Assembly (NCBI RefSeq): GCF_002855575.1 | Contig: NZ_PKRQ01000004.1 | Coordinates: 416,522 to 480,521 of the forward strand | Source: Tabrizicola sp. TH137 | GTDB taxonomy: Bacteria > Pseudomonadota > Alphaproteobacteria > Rhodobacterales > Rhodobacteraceae | Direction: 5' to 3' | DNA length: 64,000 bases | Part shown: positions 1 through 9,500 of the stretch, in pieces | Layout: each line of letters starts with the position of its first letter | How positions within the stretch are numbered: the first letter of the stretch is position 1 | Translations under genes and position numbers: made by a program | The notes under the pieces: model-generated | What the model was told of the DNA's origin: nothing | Databases searched by the model: none | The model's input: the letters and a program-made list of their open reading frames with translations, nothing else

Positions 1-226
1 CCCATAGTGAACATATACGAATTGTTTTTTACTATAGGGAATAATCTTCACCGGACAAGTCGGCTGGACCAGACAGACTCGGCTGTGCCGTCTGTTGTGC
101 CGCAAATTGTGCCGCAAACTGTGGCCACAGAGCGGGCGGTTGGGTGACTGTTCAGCAAGAAACCCTGTTCCGGGCGTGGCCCGGGACTTCGAGGGCGATG
201 GTGAGGCCCCGGGGCGGGGTTGCGGA
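1..226. other. Left-edge non-coding segment
   Basis: I see no gene here; the first real stop codon (soxG, minus strand) is at 227-229. The first 40 bases are AT-rich, unlike the rest of the window, and hold an imperfect inverted repeat (CCCATAGT at 1-8 against ACTATAGGG at 31-39, one bulge). Bases 83-130 hold a short tandem repeat listed separately. The segment could be the 3' flank of sox or the edge of something left of the window; the sequence does not decide. Confidence 0.4.
83..130. repeat. 12-bp tandem repeat, two exact and two decayed copies
   Basis: TTGTGCCGCAAA occurs exactly at 95-106 and again immediately at 107-118. Bases 83-94 (CTGTGCCGTCTG) and 119-130 (CTGTGGCCACAG) look like diverged copies on either side. 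Function unknown; it lies just downstream of the sox operon. Confidence 0.5.
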
Positions 227-793
227 TCAGAAGGCCGAGCGCGCGGCGGTTTCCAGCGCGTGGAAGAGGGAGGCGGCCGAGGACCGGGGGCCGAGAACCG
301 ACAGATGGCCGGAGGCGCGGATGACGATGTAGCAGCCCAGATGTTCGATCACCGTGCGGGTGGCCGCGCCGGGGGCTTGGGCGCGCAGGTCGAAGGCGCA
401 GAGGCGTTCGAACATCGCGGGAAGGTCGTCGCCCGTCACATCGAAGCGCGCCCATGCGTCGGTCTGTTCGGTGAGGGAGGCGGTTTCGCCGAAATGAGGT
501 TTGAGATGGGCGAGGATATCCTCATGCGTGGCGAAGGGTGCCTCGATCATCCACATGTCGGGCGAGAGCCAGAAGGCGGCGTAGGTTGCGCCTTGTGCTG
601 CCTTGCCGGGGCCGGGAAGGGGGATGCCTGCGCTATCAGCGATATCAGCCACGGCCTTTGCCTCGCCCATCCGGGCGGCGAGGGAGGCGAGGGCCGTGTC
701 CACGACTTCGGTGATCGTCACCGGGCCGAGGGTCACGCTGTGGGGCGTGTCGTGGCCAAGCGGGGTGATCGGTTTGAGGCGATGGTCAGCCAC
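227..793 (-). CDS. soxG: Sarcosine oxidase gamma subunit
   Basis: Smallest folate-domain-like subunit of heterotetrameric sarcosine oxidase (188 aa). The alpha-beta-gamma-delta complex demethylates sarcosine to glycine, passing the methyl group to tetrahydrofolate and making H2O2. The family signature is the SoxG/GcvT-like fold with the 'WARFDVTGDDLPAMFERL' region near residues 110-130 and a C-terminal 'GHLSVLGPRSSAASL' stretch. The start codon is GTG and overlaps the 3' end of soxA by 8 bp, so translation is probably coupled. It is the last gene of the minus-strand soxB-D-A-G operon. Assignment rests on position and sequence resemblance; gamma subunits are the least conserved of the four. 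Confidence 0.88.
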   Translation of the reverse strand: MADHRLKPITPLGHDTPHSVTLGPVTITEVVDTALASLAARMGEAKAVADIADSAGIPLPGPGKAAQGATYAAFWLSPDMWMIEAPFATHEDILAHLKPHFGETASLTEQTDAWARFDVTGDDLPAMFERLCAFDLRAQAPGAATRTVIEHLGCYIVIRASGHLSVLGPRSSAASLFHALETAARSAF

Positions 794-3737
794 GGAGGCG
801 GTCTCCTTCCGGGTCGAAGAAGTGGGGCGAGACGATTTCGACCTCCACCTCTGTCTTGGCGAGCAGGTTCACGGTGCGCATGCGCTGGCCGATGCGGGCG
901 GTGCCGTTCTTGAGATAGCCGAGCGCGATGGAGGATTTCAGGTGGGGCGAATAGACGACGGAGGTGAGCCAGCCGCCATCATTGGACGCCACCGGGGCCG
1001 CGCCGATATCGAGGAAGTGGGAGCCTGCGGTGAGGGGTTTTGTCGGGTCCACGGGTTTGACGCCGACGAGACGGAGGCCATCGTCAGCGGTGAGCCCTTC
1101 GCGTTGCGACAGGACCATGCCGATGCTGTCCTTCTTCCTTGACACCATCTTGCCCAGGCCCATGTTGAGGGCGGTGGTCTGGCCGTTGAGTTCATTGCCC
1201 GCGACATGGCCCTTTTCGACGCGCATGACGCCGAGGGATTCCGTGCCATAGGCGACGGCGCCGAAGTCCTGGCCCTGTTTCATAAGCTCGCGGATCAGGG
1301 CATCGCCATAGCGGGTGGGGACGGCGATTTCATAGGCGAGTTCGCCAGAGAAGGAGATGCGGAAGAGGCGGGCGCGCAGGCCGCCGCAGACGGTGATGTT
1401 GCCGCAGGCCATATAGGGGAAGGCCGCATCGGAAATGTCCTGATCGACGATTTTTTGAAGCAGTTTCCGTGCGTTGGGACCGGCGACGGAGAATTGGGCC
1501 CAGGCTTCCGTCGTGGAGATGAGCTGCACGTCCATATCGGGGAAGAGGCATTGGCGGACAAATTCGAGGTGGCGGAAGACGGGGACGGCATTGGCCGTGG
1601 TCGTCGTCATCACCCATTCGTTTTCGCCCATGCGGGCGGTGGTGCCGTCATCCATGACGATGCCGTCTTCGCGCAGCATCAGGCCATAGCGGACCTTGCC
1701 GATGGGGAGGGTGGAGAAGGTGTTGGCATAGACCTTGTCGAGGAAGGCGCCGGCGTCGCGACCCTGAATGTCGATCTTGCCCAGGGTGGTGACGTCGCAG
1801 ATGCCGACGGAGGCGCGGGTTTGCAGGACCTCGCGATCGACCGATTGCCGCCATGTGGTTTCCCCCGGTTTGGGGAACCATTGGGCGCGGAGCCACATGC
1901 CGACCTCGACGAAGATCGCGCCTTGTTCGGAGGCCCATTTGTGGCTGGGCGTCAGGCGGGTGGGTTTGAAGTCATGGCCGCGCGAGCGACCCGCCAGCGC
2001 GCCCAAGGCGACGGGGGTATAGGGGGGGCGGTAGATGGTGGTGCCGGTCTGCGGGATGGAGCGGCCTGTCAGTTCGGCCATGATGGCCAGGCCGAGGATA
2101 TTGCCCGTCTTGCCCTGATCGGTGGCCATGCCGAGGGTGGTGTAGCGTTTCAGGTGTTCGACGGAGGTGAAGTTTTCCTGTTTGGCCAGTTTGACGTCCT
2201 TCACGGTGACGTCGTTCTGCTGGTCGATCCAGGCCCGCCCCTTGCCTTCGGGGACATACCAGAAGGGGGTGAGGTTGAGGGGGGCGTCTTCGGCCTTTGG
2301 CAGGTCGGGGGAGTGGGGTTTGAAACCCAGGGCTTCGAGCGCGGCATTGGCCTGGGCTGCGCCTGTCTGAAGGGCGGCATGGGTGGAAAGGTGGCCAGCG
2401 GCGGCCCCGGCGGCGATGAGGTTCTTGGGGCCGTCGCCGGGGGGTGTGAAGGCCTGGATGGCGTCATTCCAGACAGGGCGGCCGCGGTGGTGGCTGGCGA
2501 TGTTGAGGTTGGGGTTCCAGCCGCCGGAGACGCCCAGCGCGTTCACCGACAGGGTTTCCGAACGCCCGTTCGCGTTTCGGATGGTGATGGATTTCAGGTC
2601 GAGTTTGCCCTTCGTGTCGATGACTTGCGCGCCCTTCAGGTGGCGGATGCCGGGGAGGAGGTCGCCTTCCTGCCGCGTGTCGATGACGGCTACGATGTCG
2701 ATGCCCTTTGCCTGAAGATCGGTGGCGGTGCGGAGGCCGTCATCATTGTTGGTGAAGACGGCGACGCGGTCGCCGACGGCCACGGCATAGCGGTTGGCAT
2801 AGGTGCGGAGCGCGCCGGCGAGCAGGATGCCGGGGCGATCATTGTTTTCAAAGGCGATGGGGCGTTCGGTGGCGCCTGCGGCGAGGATCGCGTGGCGGGA
2901 ATAGATGCGCCAGAGGATCTGGCGCGGCTTGCCGGGGGCGGGGATGGGGAGGTGGTCGGAGACGCGTTCGACGGCGGAATAGATGCCGTGGTCCATCGCG
3001 CCCAGAACGGTGGTGCGGGGCATGAGGCGGACATTCGGCATCTGGGCAAGGGTGCGGAGGGTATCTTCGGCCCAGTCGGCCCCGGAATGGTTGCCGATGG
3101 TGAGGGTTTCGGCGTTTAACCTACCACCCATTCGGAAATCTTCATCCGCGAGGATAACGCGGGCACCGGCGCGGCCTGCGGTCAGGGCGGCCATGAGGCC
3201 TGCGGGGCCTGCGCCGATGATGAGGATGTCGCAGTGGAGGAAGCCCTTATCATAGGCATCGGGGTCTTCCTCGCGGGTCAGCGACCCGAGGCCTGCGGCG
3301 CGGCGGATGAGGGGTTCGTAAAGCTTTTCCCAGAAGGCGGCGGGCCACATGAAGGTCTTGTAGTAGAAGCCTGCGGCGAAGAAGGGGGAGAGGCGGTCGT
3401 TGATCCCCATCAGATCGAACTTGAGCGAGGGGAAGCGGTTCTGGCTGTTGGCGGTGAGGCCGTCGAAAAGCTCGGCCACCGTGGCGCGGGTGTTGGGTTC
3501 CTGCCGCGCCCCGGAGCGGAGTTCCACGATGGCGTTGGGTTCTTCGCTGCCTGCGGAGATGGGGCCGCGCGGGCGGTGGTACTTGAAGCTGCGCCCCATG
3601 AGGCGGACGCCATTGGCGAGGAGGGCCGAGGCGAGCGTGTCACCCGGATGGCCGGTATAGGGGTGGCCGTCGAAGGTGAAGCGGAGGGTCCTGGTCCGGT
3701 CGATCTGGCCGCCCTTGATGCGGTTCTCTTGCGTCAT
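786..3737 (-). CDS. soxA: Sarcosine oxidase alpha subunit
   Basis: Large subunit (983 aa, normal size) carrying the NAD+ and folate sites of the complex. The N-terminal region (about 18-95) is the ferredoxin-like domain with the typical 'GRSFKYHRPRG' stretch. A Rossmann fold starts at about 170 with GAGPAG at 175-180. The C-terminal third is a GcvT/aminomethyltransferase domain where tetrahydrofolate accepts the methyl group. The ATG overlaps the soxD stop codon (TGATG arrangement), so the two are co-translated. The gene sits in the usual B-D-A-G order, but no glyA, purU or folD lies nearby to process the methylene-folate. The true substrate could be sarcosine or a related N-methyl amino acid. 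Confidence 0.93.
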   Translation of the reverse strand: MTQENRIKGGQIDRTRTLRFTFDGHPYTGHPGDTLASALLANGVRLMGRSFKYHRPRGPISAGSEEPNAIVELRSGARQEPNTRATVAELFDGLTANSQNRFPSLKFDLMGINDRLSPFFAAGFYYKTFMWPAAFWEKLYEPLIRRAAGLGSLTREEDPDAYDKGFLHCDILIIGAGPAGLMAALTAGRAGARVILADEDFRMGGRLNAETLTIGNHSGADWAEDTLRTLAQMPNVRLMPRTTVLGAMDHGIYSAVERVSDHLPIPAPGKPRQILWRIYSRHAILAAGATERPIAFENNDRPGILLAGALRTYANRYAVAVGDRVAVFTNNDDGLRTATDLQAKGIDIVAVIDTRQEGDLLPGIRHLKGAQVIDTKGKLDLKSITIRNANGRSETLSVNALGVSGGWNPNLNIASHHRGRPVWNDAIQAFTPPGDGPKNLIAAGAAAGHLSTHAALQTGAAQANAALEALGFKPHSPDLPKAEDAPLNLTPFWYVPEGKGRAWIDQQNDVTVKDVKLAKQENFTSVEHLKRYTTLGMATDQGKTGNILGLAIMAELTGRSIPQTGTTIYRPPYTPVALGALAGRSRGHDFKPTRLTPSHKWASEQGAIFVEVGMWLRAQWFPKPGETTWRQSVDREVLQTRASVGICDVTTLGKIDIQGRDAGAFLDKVYANTFSTLPIGKVRYGLMLREDGIVMDDGTTARMGENEWVMTTTTANAVPVFRHLEFVRQCLFPDMDVQLISTTEAWAQFSVAGPNARKLLQKIVDQDISDAAFPYMACGNITVCGGLRARLFRISFSGELAYEIAVPTRYGDALIRELMKQGQDFGAVAYGTESLGVMRVEKGHVAGNELNGQTTALNMGLGKMVSRKKDSIGMVLSQREGLTADDGLRLVGVKPVDPTKPLTAGSHFLDIGAAPVASNDGGWLTSVVYSPHLKSSIALGYLKNGTARIGQRMRTVNLLAKTEVEVEIVSPHFFDPEGDRLRG

Positions 3738-4033
3738 TTGCTGCGCCCCCTTGCGCGGGCCACATCGCGGGCGAATTCGACCTTGGTGATTTCGTGCGTC
3801 ACCGTGTTGCGGGTGACGACGAGCCAGGACCGGTCACCCTGTTCGTGGAACCAGAGTTCGCGGTGTTCGCCTGCGGGGTTGTCGCGCAGGTAGAGGTAAT
3901 CGTGGAAGGCGTCCTGCGCGGCGGTGGCGTCCGGGAAGGCCATGCCATCGGGGCGGTCGATCAGGGCGGCGTCACCGAGATAGGTGAATTCCTGCGCGTC
4001 GCGGGGGCCGAGGAGGGGGTGGTTGATGATCAT
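3734..4033 (-). CDS. soxD: Sarcosine oxidase delta subunit, cysteine-free variant
   Basis: 99-aa delta subunit identified by position between soxB and soxA and by family motifs ('GPRDAQEF' near 9-16, 'LRDNPAG' near 49, 'TVTHEI' near 77). In characterised tetrameric sarcosine oxidases, delta binds a structural zinc through an N-terminal CxxC and a later H/C pair. Here the N-terminus reads 'INHPLLGPRD' where the family has 'CPYCGPRD', and the protein contains no cysteine at all, so the zinc site as known cannot form. The rest of the fold seems intact. It is a distinct subtype rather than a broken gene: the frame is open and coupled to soxA. Confidence 0.88.
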   Translation of the reverse strand: MIINHPLLGPRDAQEFTYLGDAALIDRPDGMAFPDATAAQDAFHDYLYLRDNPAGEHRELWFHEQGDRSWLVVTRNTVTHEITKVEFARDVARARGRSK

Positions 4034-4042
4034 GTTGCCCTC

Positions 4043-5293
4043 TCAATGCAGGTTGGGCTGCGCGCCCTGGCCTTTTTCGTCGATCATCAGCCCCTTGCGG
4101 AAGCGATCGAAGCGATAGGCCGTGGCGGTGGGATGGGGTTGATCGGTGGCGAGGAGATGCGCGAAGCACCAGCCGGAGGCGGGCGTGGCCTTGAAGCCGC
4201 CATAACACCAGCCGCCGTTGAAATAGAGGCCGTCGATATCAGTGCGATCAATGATCGGGCTGCCATCCATCGACATGTCCATGATGCCGCCCCATGAGCG
4301 CAGCAGGCGGGCGCGGCCGATCATGGGCATGAGGGACATGCCGCCTTCGGCCACATCCTCGACCACCGGCATGTTGCCGCGCTGGGCGTAGGAGTTGTAG
4401 CCGTCGATATCGCCGCCGAAGACGAGACCACCCTTGTCGGACTGGCTGACGTAGAAATGGCCTGCGCCATAGGTCATGACGCCGTCGATCAGGGGTTTCA
4501 GACCTTCGGAGACGAAGGCCTGAAGGACGTGGGATTCGATGGGCAGGCGCATGTTCACGTGGGACATGACCTTGGACGAGGAGCCCGCGACGGCGACGCC
4601 GACCTTCTTCGCGCCAATGAAGCCGCGGGTCGTGTCCACGCCCGTCACGCGGCCGGCCTCAGTCCGGATGCCCGTCACCTCGCAATTCTGGATCAGGTCC
4701 ACACCGCGCATGTCGGCCCCGCGCGCATAGCCCCAGGCGACGGCGTCGTGGCGGACGGTGCCGCCGCGCCGCTGCATCAGTGCGCCCTTGATGGGGAAGC
4801 GGGCATTGTCGAAGTTGAGGAAAGGATACATGGCGCGGACCTGATCGCGGTTCAGAAGCTCTGCATCGGCGCCGTGCAGGATCATCGCATTGCCGCGCCT
4901 TGTATAGGCGTCACGCTGGGCATCGGTGTGGTAAAGGTTGATGATCCCGCGCTGGGAGACCATGGCGTTGTAGTTGAAGTCCTGTTCCAGCCCTTCCCAG
5001 AGTTTCAGGGAAAATTCGTAGAAGGGTTCGTTGCCGTCCAAGAGGTAGTTGGAGCGGATGATGGTGGTGTTGCGCCCCACATTGCCGCCGCCGAGATAGC
5101 CCTTTTCCAGCACGGCGATGCGGGCTTGTCTGAATTCCTTGGCAAGGTAATAGGCCGTGGCAAGACCGTGACCGCCGCCGCCGACGATGATGTAATCATA
5201 GGAGGATTGCGGTTCGGGGTCGCGCCATGCGGGTTTCCACCCTTTGTGGCCGGTCAGAGCCTCGGCGATCACGCGGAAGCCGGAATAGCGCAT
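4043..5293 (-). CDS. soxB: Sarcosine oxidase beta subunit
   Basis: 416-aa FAD/FMN subunit that oxidises sarcosine. The start at 5293 (RYSGF...) gives normal family length and has an AGGGGAA ribosome site; the frame stays open further upstream but those residues do not resemble the family. It has a dinucleotide-binding motif 'IIVGGGGHGLATAYYLA' near 35-51 and 'GRNTTIIRSNYL' near 73-84. His182 lies in 'TVRHDAVAWGYA', which matches the region holding the covalent-FMN histidine of the Corynebacterium/Arthrobacter enzymes. The C-terminal 'YFNGGWCYGGFKATPASG' is the usual FAD-contact region. It is the first gene of the operon, with soxD 9 bp downstream, and is divergent from the P1 peptidase across about 150 bp. 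Confidence 0.92.
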   Translation of the reverse strand: MRYSGFRVIAEALTGHKGWKPAWRDPEPQSSYDYIIVGGGGHGLATAYYLAKEFRQARIAVLEKGYLGGGNVGRNTTIIRSNYLLDGNEPFYEFSLKLWEGLEQDFNYNAMVSQRGIINLYHTDAQRDAYTRRGNAMILHGADAELLNRDQVRAMYPFLNFDNARFPIKGALMQRRGGTVRHDAVAWGYARGADMRGVDLIQNCEVTGIRTEAGRVTGVDTTRGFIGAKKVGVAVAGSSSKVMSHVNMRLPIESHVLQAFVSEGLKPLIDGVMTYGAGHFYVSQSDKGGLVFGGDIDGYNSYAQRGNMPVVEDVAEGGMSLMPMIGRARLLRSWGGIMDMSMDGSPIIDRTDIDGLYFNGGWCYGGFKATPASGWCFAHLLATDQPHPTATAYRFDRFRKGLMIDEKGQGAQPNLH

Positions 5294-5444
5294 GGTCAGT
5301 TCCCCTGCCTTGTTCTTGGGCCAAATATGGCGGGGGCGGCGCGGGAAACACCATCTGTTTCCGCCACGGACCCTTTGGAAACCGACATGATGGACAGGGG
5401 GAAGCAGGGTGCCTAGCCTTTGGGCAGGGACCGATGGGGAGGGG

Positions 5445-6518
5445 ATGATGGGAACGCCGCGCGCCAGAGACCTTGGGCTGCCGTTTCCGGGGGTGACGGG
5501 GCCTTTGAACGCCATCACCGATGTGCCGGGGGTGCGGGTGGGGTTCTGCACGCTGACTGATCCGGGGCGGAAGATGCGGACGGGGGTGACTGCGGTGCTG
5601 CCGCGTGCGGACAGAGGCCATCCGGTGCCGGTGCGGGCCGGATTCTTTGCGCTGAACGGGAATGGCGAGATGACGGGGACGCATTGGATTGCGGATTCCG
5701 GGGCCTTCATCGGACCGGTCTGCATCACCAATACGCATTCCGTGGGCGCGGTGCATGAGGGCGCGGTGCGCTGGATGATGGAGACCTATGATCGCCATTT
5801 CGCCGAGGGCCATGCCTGGGCGATGCCGGTGGTGGCGGAAACCTATGACGGGGTGCTGAACGACATCACCGCGCTGCATGTGCGGCCCGACCATGCGCTG
5901 GAGGCCTTGCGGGCGGCGAAGGGCGGGCCGGTTGCGGAAGGGTCGGTGGGCGGCGGCAACGGGATGGTTGCCTATGAGTTCAAGGCCGGGACGGGGACGG
6001 CATCGCGACGGGTGGCCGTGGGGGGCGAGGTCTTTACCGTCGGGGTCCTGGTGCAGGCCAATCACGGGTTGCGGCCCTGGTTGCGGGTGCTGGGCGTGCC
6101 GGTGGGGGAACGGATGCCGGGCGGGCGGCTGCTGGAGAAGGAGCAGGGGTCGATCATCGCCGTGGTGGCGACGGATACGCCGCTGTCGGCGCTGGCACTG
6201 CGGCATGTGGCGCGGCGGGTGTCGCTGGGGATCGGGCGCGGGGGGACGCCGGGGGGGATGACCTCGGGCGATCTGTTCCTGGCCTTTTCGGTGGCCGATC
6301 CGGGGGAGGTTGCCGGGCCGTTCCGGACGGTGCGTGAGGTTAGGGACGAGGGGCTGGACCCGGTCTATCTGGCCGCCGTGGAGGCGGTGGAGGAGGCGGT
6401 GGTGAATGCCATCGTGGCGGGCGAGGATGTGGTGGCGGTGAAGCCTGCGGGCAGGATCGTGCCGGGGATCGACCGGGCGCGGCTGGCGGCGCTGTTCGCG
6501 GGTCAGGCGGGGGCGTAG
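5445..6518 (+). CDS. P1 family peptidase (DmpA-like L-aminopeptidase/D-esterase)
   Basis: Self-processing N-terminal-nucleophile hydrolase of the DmpA/BapA family (357 aa), which cleaves N-terminal residues or small amides. Family motifs in order: 'NAITDVPGVRVGF' near 21-33, 'LLNDI'-like 'GVLNDITALHVRPDHALEAL' near 135, 'GPVAEGSVGGGNGM' near 162, 'GVLVQANHG' near 205, and the processing region 'GGTPGGMTSGDLFLAFS' near 268. The Ser of SGD is the expected nucleophile after autocleavage; the residue before it is Thr, where the family usually has Gly. Two ATGs lie in tandem (5445, 5448) behind GGAGGGG; a GTG at 5409 would add unconserved residues. The 3' end overlaps the convergent RND gene by 16 bp. 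Confidence 0.88.
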   Translation: MMGTPRARDLGLPFPGVTGPLNAITDVPGVRVGFCTLTDPGRKMRTGVTAVLPRADRGHPVPVRAGFFALNGNGEMTGTHWIADSGAFIGPVCITNTHSVGAVHEGAVRWMMETYDRHFAEGHAWAMPVVAETYDGVLNDITALHVRPDHALEALRAAKGGPVAEGSVGGGNGMVAYEFKAGTGTASRRVAVGGEVFTVGVLVQANHGLRPWLRVLGVPVGERMPGGRLLEKEQGSIIAVVATDTPLSALALRHVARRVSLGIGRGGTPGGMTSGDLFLAFSVADPGEVAGPFRTVREVRDEGLDPVYLAAVEAVEEAVVNAIVAGEDVVAVKPAGRIVPGIDRARLAALFAGQAGA

Positions 6519-9500
6519 CGGCGCAGGCGGGCGGCGAGGGCCGTGCCGGCCCGATGGGCCTGAAGCGAGAGGACGGGGACGATCAGCAGGCTGAGCAGGG
6601 TGGAGAGGGCGGTGCCGGAGATCACCGCGATGGCGAGCGGTTGGCGGAAGCCCGCCCCTTCGCCCCAGCCCGCGAGCGAGGGGAGCATGCCGCCGATGAT
6701 GGCGGCGGAGGTCATCAGGACGGGGCGCGCGCGCAGGCGGGCCGCGGTGAGGAGGGCGTTAGCCGGGTCCTGGCCGCGGGCGATGCGGGAGAGGCCTTCA
6801 TCCACGATCAGGATGGCGTTCTTGGCGACGATCCCCAGCAAGAGCAGCATGGCGAGGATCGCAGGAAGCGAGAGGCCCTGCCCGGTGGCGGCCAGACCCA
6901 TCATCGCGCCGCCCAGCGCGAGCGGGAGGGTGAGAAGGATCACCAGCACCTGCCCGACGGAGCGGTAGAGCGCGAAGAGCACGGCGGCGAGAAGGAGGAG
7001 GGCGGAGGCGAGCGCGGTTTTCAGCGCGGCCATCAGATCGGCGCGCTGCGCGGCATCGCCGGTTGCGCGGGGGTGGATGCCGAGGGCGGCGGCCTCGGTC
7101 GTGGCGAGGGCGGCGGTCAGGGCGGCGCGCGCCTCGGCAGCGCCCTGACCGGGGGCGCGGTCGGCCATCAGGCGGAGGACCGGCTGGCCATCCTGCCGTT
7201 CCAGGCGGGCGGGGGTGAGGGTGAGTTCGGGGCGCGTGACGGCGGCGAGCGGGACGAGCGGGCCATCGCCGGACTGGAGCAGCAGGCTGCGGGCGGGGCC
7301 GGGGTCGAGGATCACGGGCAGGCCGGCACGGCCCGGCTGCGGCAGGCGGGCGATGGGATCGGCGCTGCGGGTGAGGAGGGCGAGGCTGCGGGCCGCCTCG
7401 TCGCGCGAGAGGGAAAGGGCATCGGCGGCCAGGGGATCGAGGATCAGCCGCTGTTCAGGGATCAGGGCGCGGTCGAGGGCGGCATTGGGCAGCGCGGCGC
7501 TGCGGTGCAGGCTGGCGGCGGCTTCGGCGGCGATGCGGTCGAGGGTGGCGGGATCGGGGCCGGTGAGCAGGAGTTCGGCCTGCGGGCGGCCGGTTTCGCC
7601 AAGGTGCCGGGCGCGCAGGTCGGGCTGCGTGTCGAGAAGGGCCTGCACGCGGGCGGCGATCACGGCGGCGGGGTCACGGTCGGCGCGGGGCGCGAGGTCG
7701 AGGATCAGGCGGAGGCGGGTCGGGTCTTCCTCGGGGCGGAGGGCGGCGGCGTGGCGGATGCCGTCAAGCGCCAGCAGATCGCGGGTGAGGGCATCGAGGC
7801 GGGCTTCGGCGGTTGCGGCATCTTCGGCGCGGGGAAGATCGAGCGCGAAGGTGAGGCGGCCCCGGTCTTCGGCGGGGATGAAATCGCCCTCGGCGCGGAA
7901 GACGGCGATGACGGAGAGGACGATCAGGGCGAGGGTTGCCAGACCGATGAGAAGGGGGTGGCGGAAGGAGAGTGTCAGGGCGCGGGCATGGAGCCGGGCG
8001 AGCGGCGGGGCCGGAGGTGGCGGGGTGGTGAGGTTCGCGGCGCGCGTGGCGGGGGGCGTGGCGGCAACAAGCCAGCGCGCGGCTAGGGCCGGCAGGACCA
8101 GGCGGACGACGGCGAGCGAGGCGAGGGCGGCAATGGCGATGGTGCCACCGAATTCGAGGAAATAGCGCCCGGCCATGCCGGGCAGGGCCGCGACGGGCAG
8201 GAAGACGGCCACGATGGCAAGCGTCGTGGCGATGACGGCGCGGCCGATGCGGCGGGTGGCGGTCAAGGTCGCCTGCCAGGCGCTCTGGCCGGTGGCGAGA
8301 TGGCGGTGGATGTTCTCCACCTCGACGATGGCATCATCGACGACGATGCCGGTGGCAAGCGTCAGGGCCATCAGGGTGATGATGTTGAAGGAGAAGCCCA
8401 GCGCCTGCATCGCCAGCAGCGTGGGCAGGAGCGAGAGCGGCAGGACAAGCATGGCCAGCGCGACGGAGCGCCGGTTGCGCAGCGTCAGCCAGACGACGGC
8501 GAGGACCAGGAGCCCGCCTTCCAGCAGCGCCCAGAGGGTGGCGCGGGCTTCGGCGATGACGCTGTCGGCGCGGCGGTCGATCAGCCGGGTGGCGATGCCA
8601 TGGTCGCGGGTGAAGGCGGCGGCGGCGGCGTCGATGCGGTCGAGCAGGTCGGGGAGGTCGGCGCCGGGTTGCGGATAGACGGAGATCAGGACGGCGGCAT
8701 GACCGTCAAGCCGGGCGCGCCTGGTATCGGGGCGATGGGCGAGGTGGATCGAGGCCAGATCGGACAAGGCGAGCGTCGCGCCCGAGGGCAGGGTGACGGG
8801 CAGGCGGCCCAGGGCGGCGGGATCCGCCTCAGGCACAGGTCCGGCGAGGGAGAGGGTGAGGGCACCTTGCGCGGCCTGATCCAGCCTGCCGCCGGTGGAG
8901 GGAGCGAGGCGGGCTTGCAGCGTGGCGGCAAGGTCGGCCTGGGTGAGGCCCAGTTCGGCCAGGCGTTCGGGATGGGGCGTGATGACCAGTTCCGGGCGGG
9001 TAAGGCCATCCGCCTGAACCCTGTCCACGCCGGGGAGGCGGTGCAGGGCGGGAAGAAGGCGGTCATGGATCGCCTCCATTCCGGCGGCATCGGGGGCCGA
9101 GAGGGCGATGCGGGCCGCCAGCATCTGGCGGCTGGACCGGGGGCCGAGGCTCGCGACATCGAAGGCTATGTCGGTGCTGCCCTTCAGCGCGGAGAGGCGG
9201 TCGCGCAGGTCGGAGGCGACGGCATCGGCCTGCGACGGATCGGCCAACGGCAGGGACAATGTCACGGCACCCGGCGCGACCGTGACGGAGACAGAGGTGA
9301 TGCCGGAGATGGCGGTTGCGCTGTCCTCGGCCGGGCGGGCGAGGAGGAGGTCGGTGTCGGCCAGCGTCAGGCCGGGGGCGGCAAGCCGGGCTTCGACAAG
9401 ATCATCGCCGATATCGGGCAGGTGGCGGAGCGGCAGATCGCCCAGCGCGAGGAGGCCGAGCAGGCTGCTGAGACCGATGGCGAGCATCGGCAGGACAGGG

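Noticed and set aside
48..455. 135-codon minus-strand frame at the left edge as a separate gene
   Set aside because: It overlaps soxG in another phase and is Arg/Pro-rich; only the 12-bp repeat gives it pattern.
786..3737. Long plus-strand open frame (1206-3119) opposite soxA
   Set aside because: High-GC shadow of soxA, Gly/Ala/Asp-rich with no family motif.
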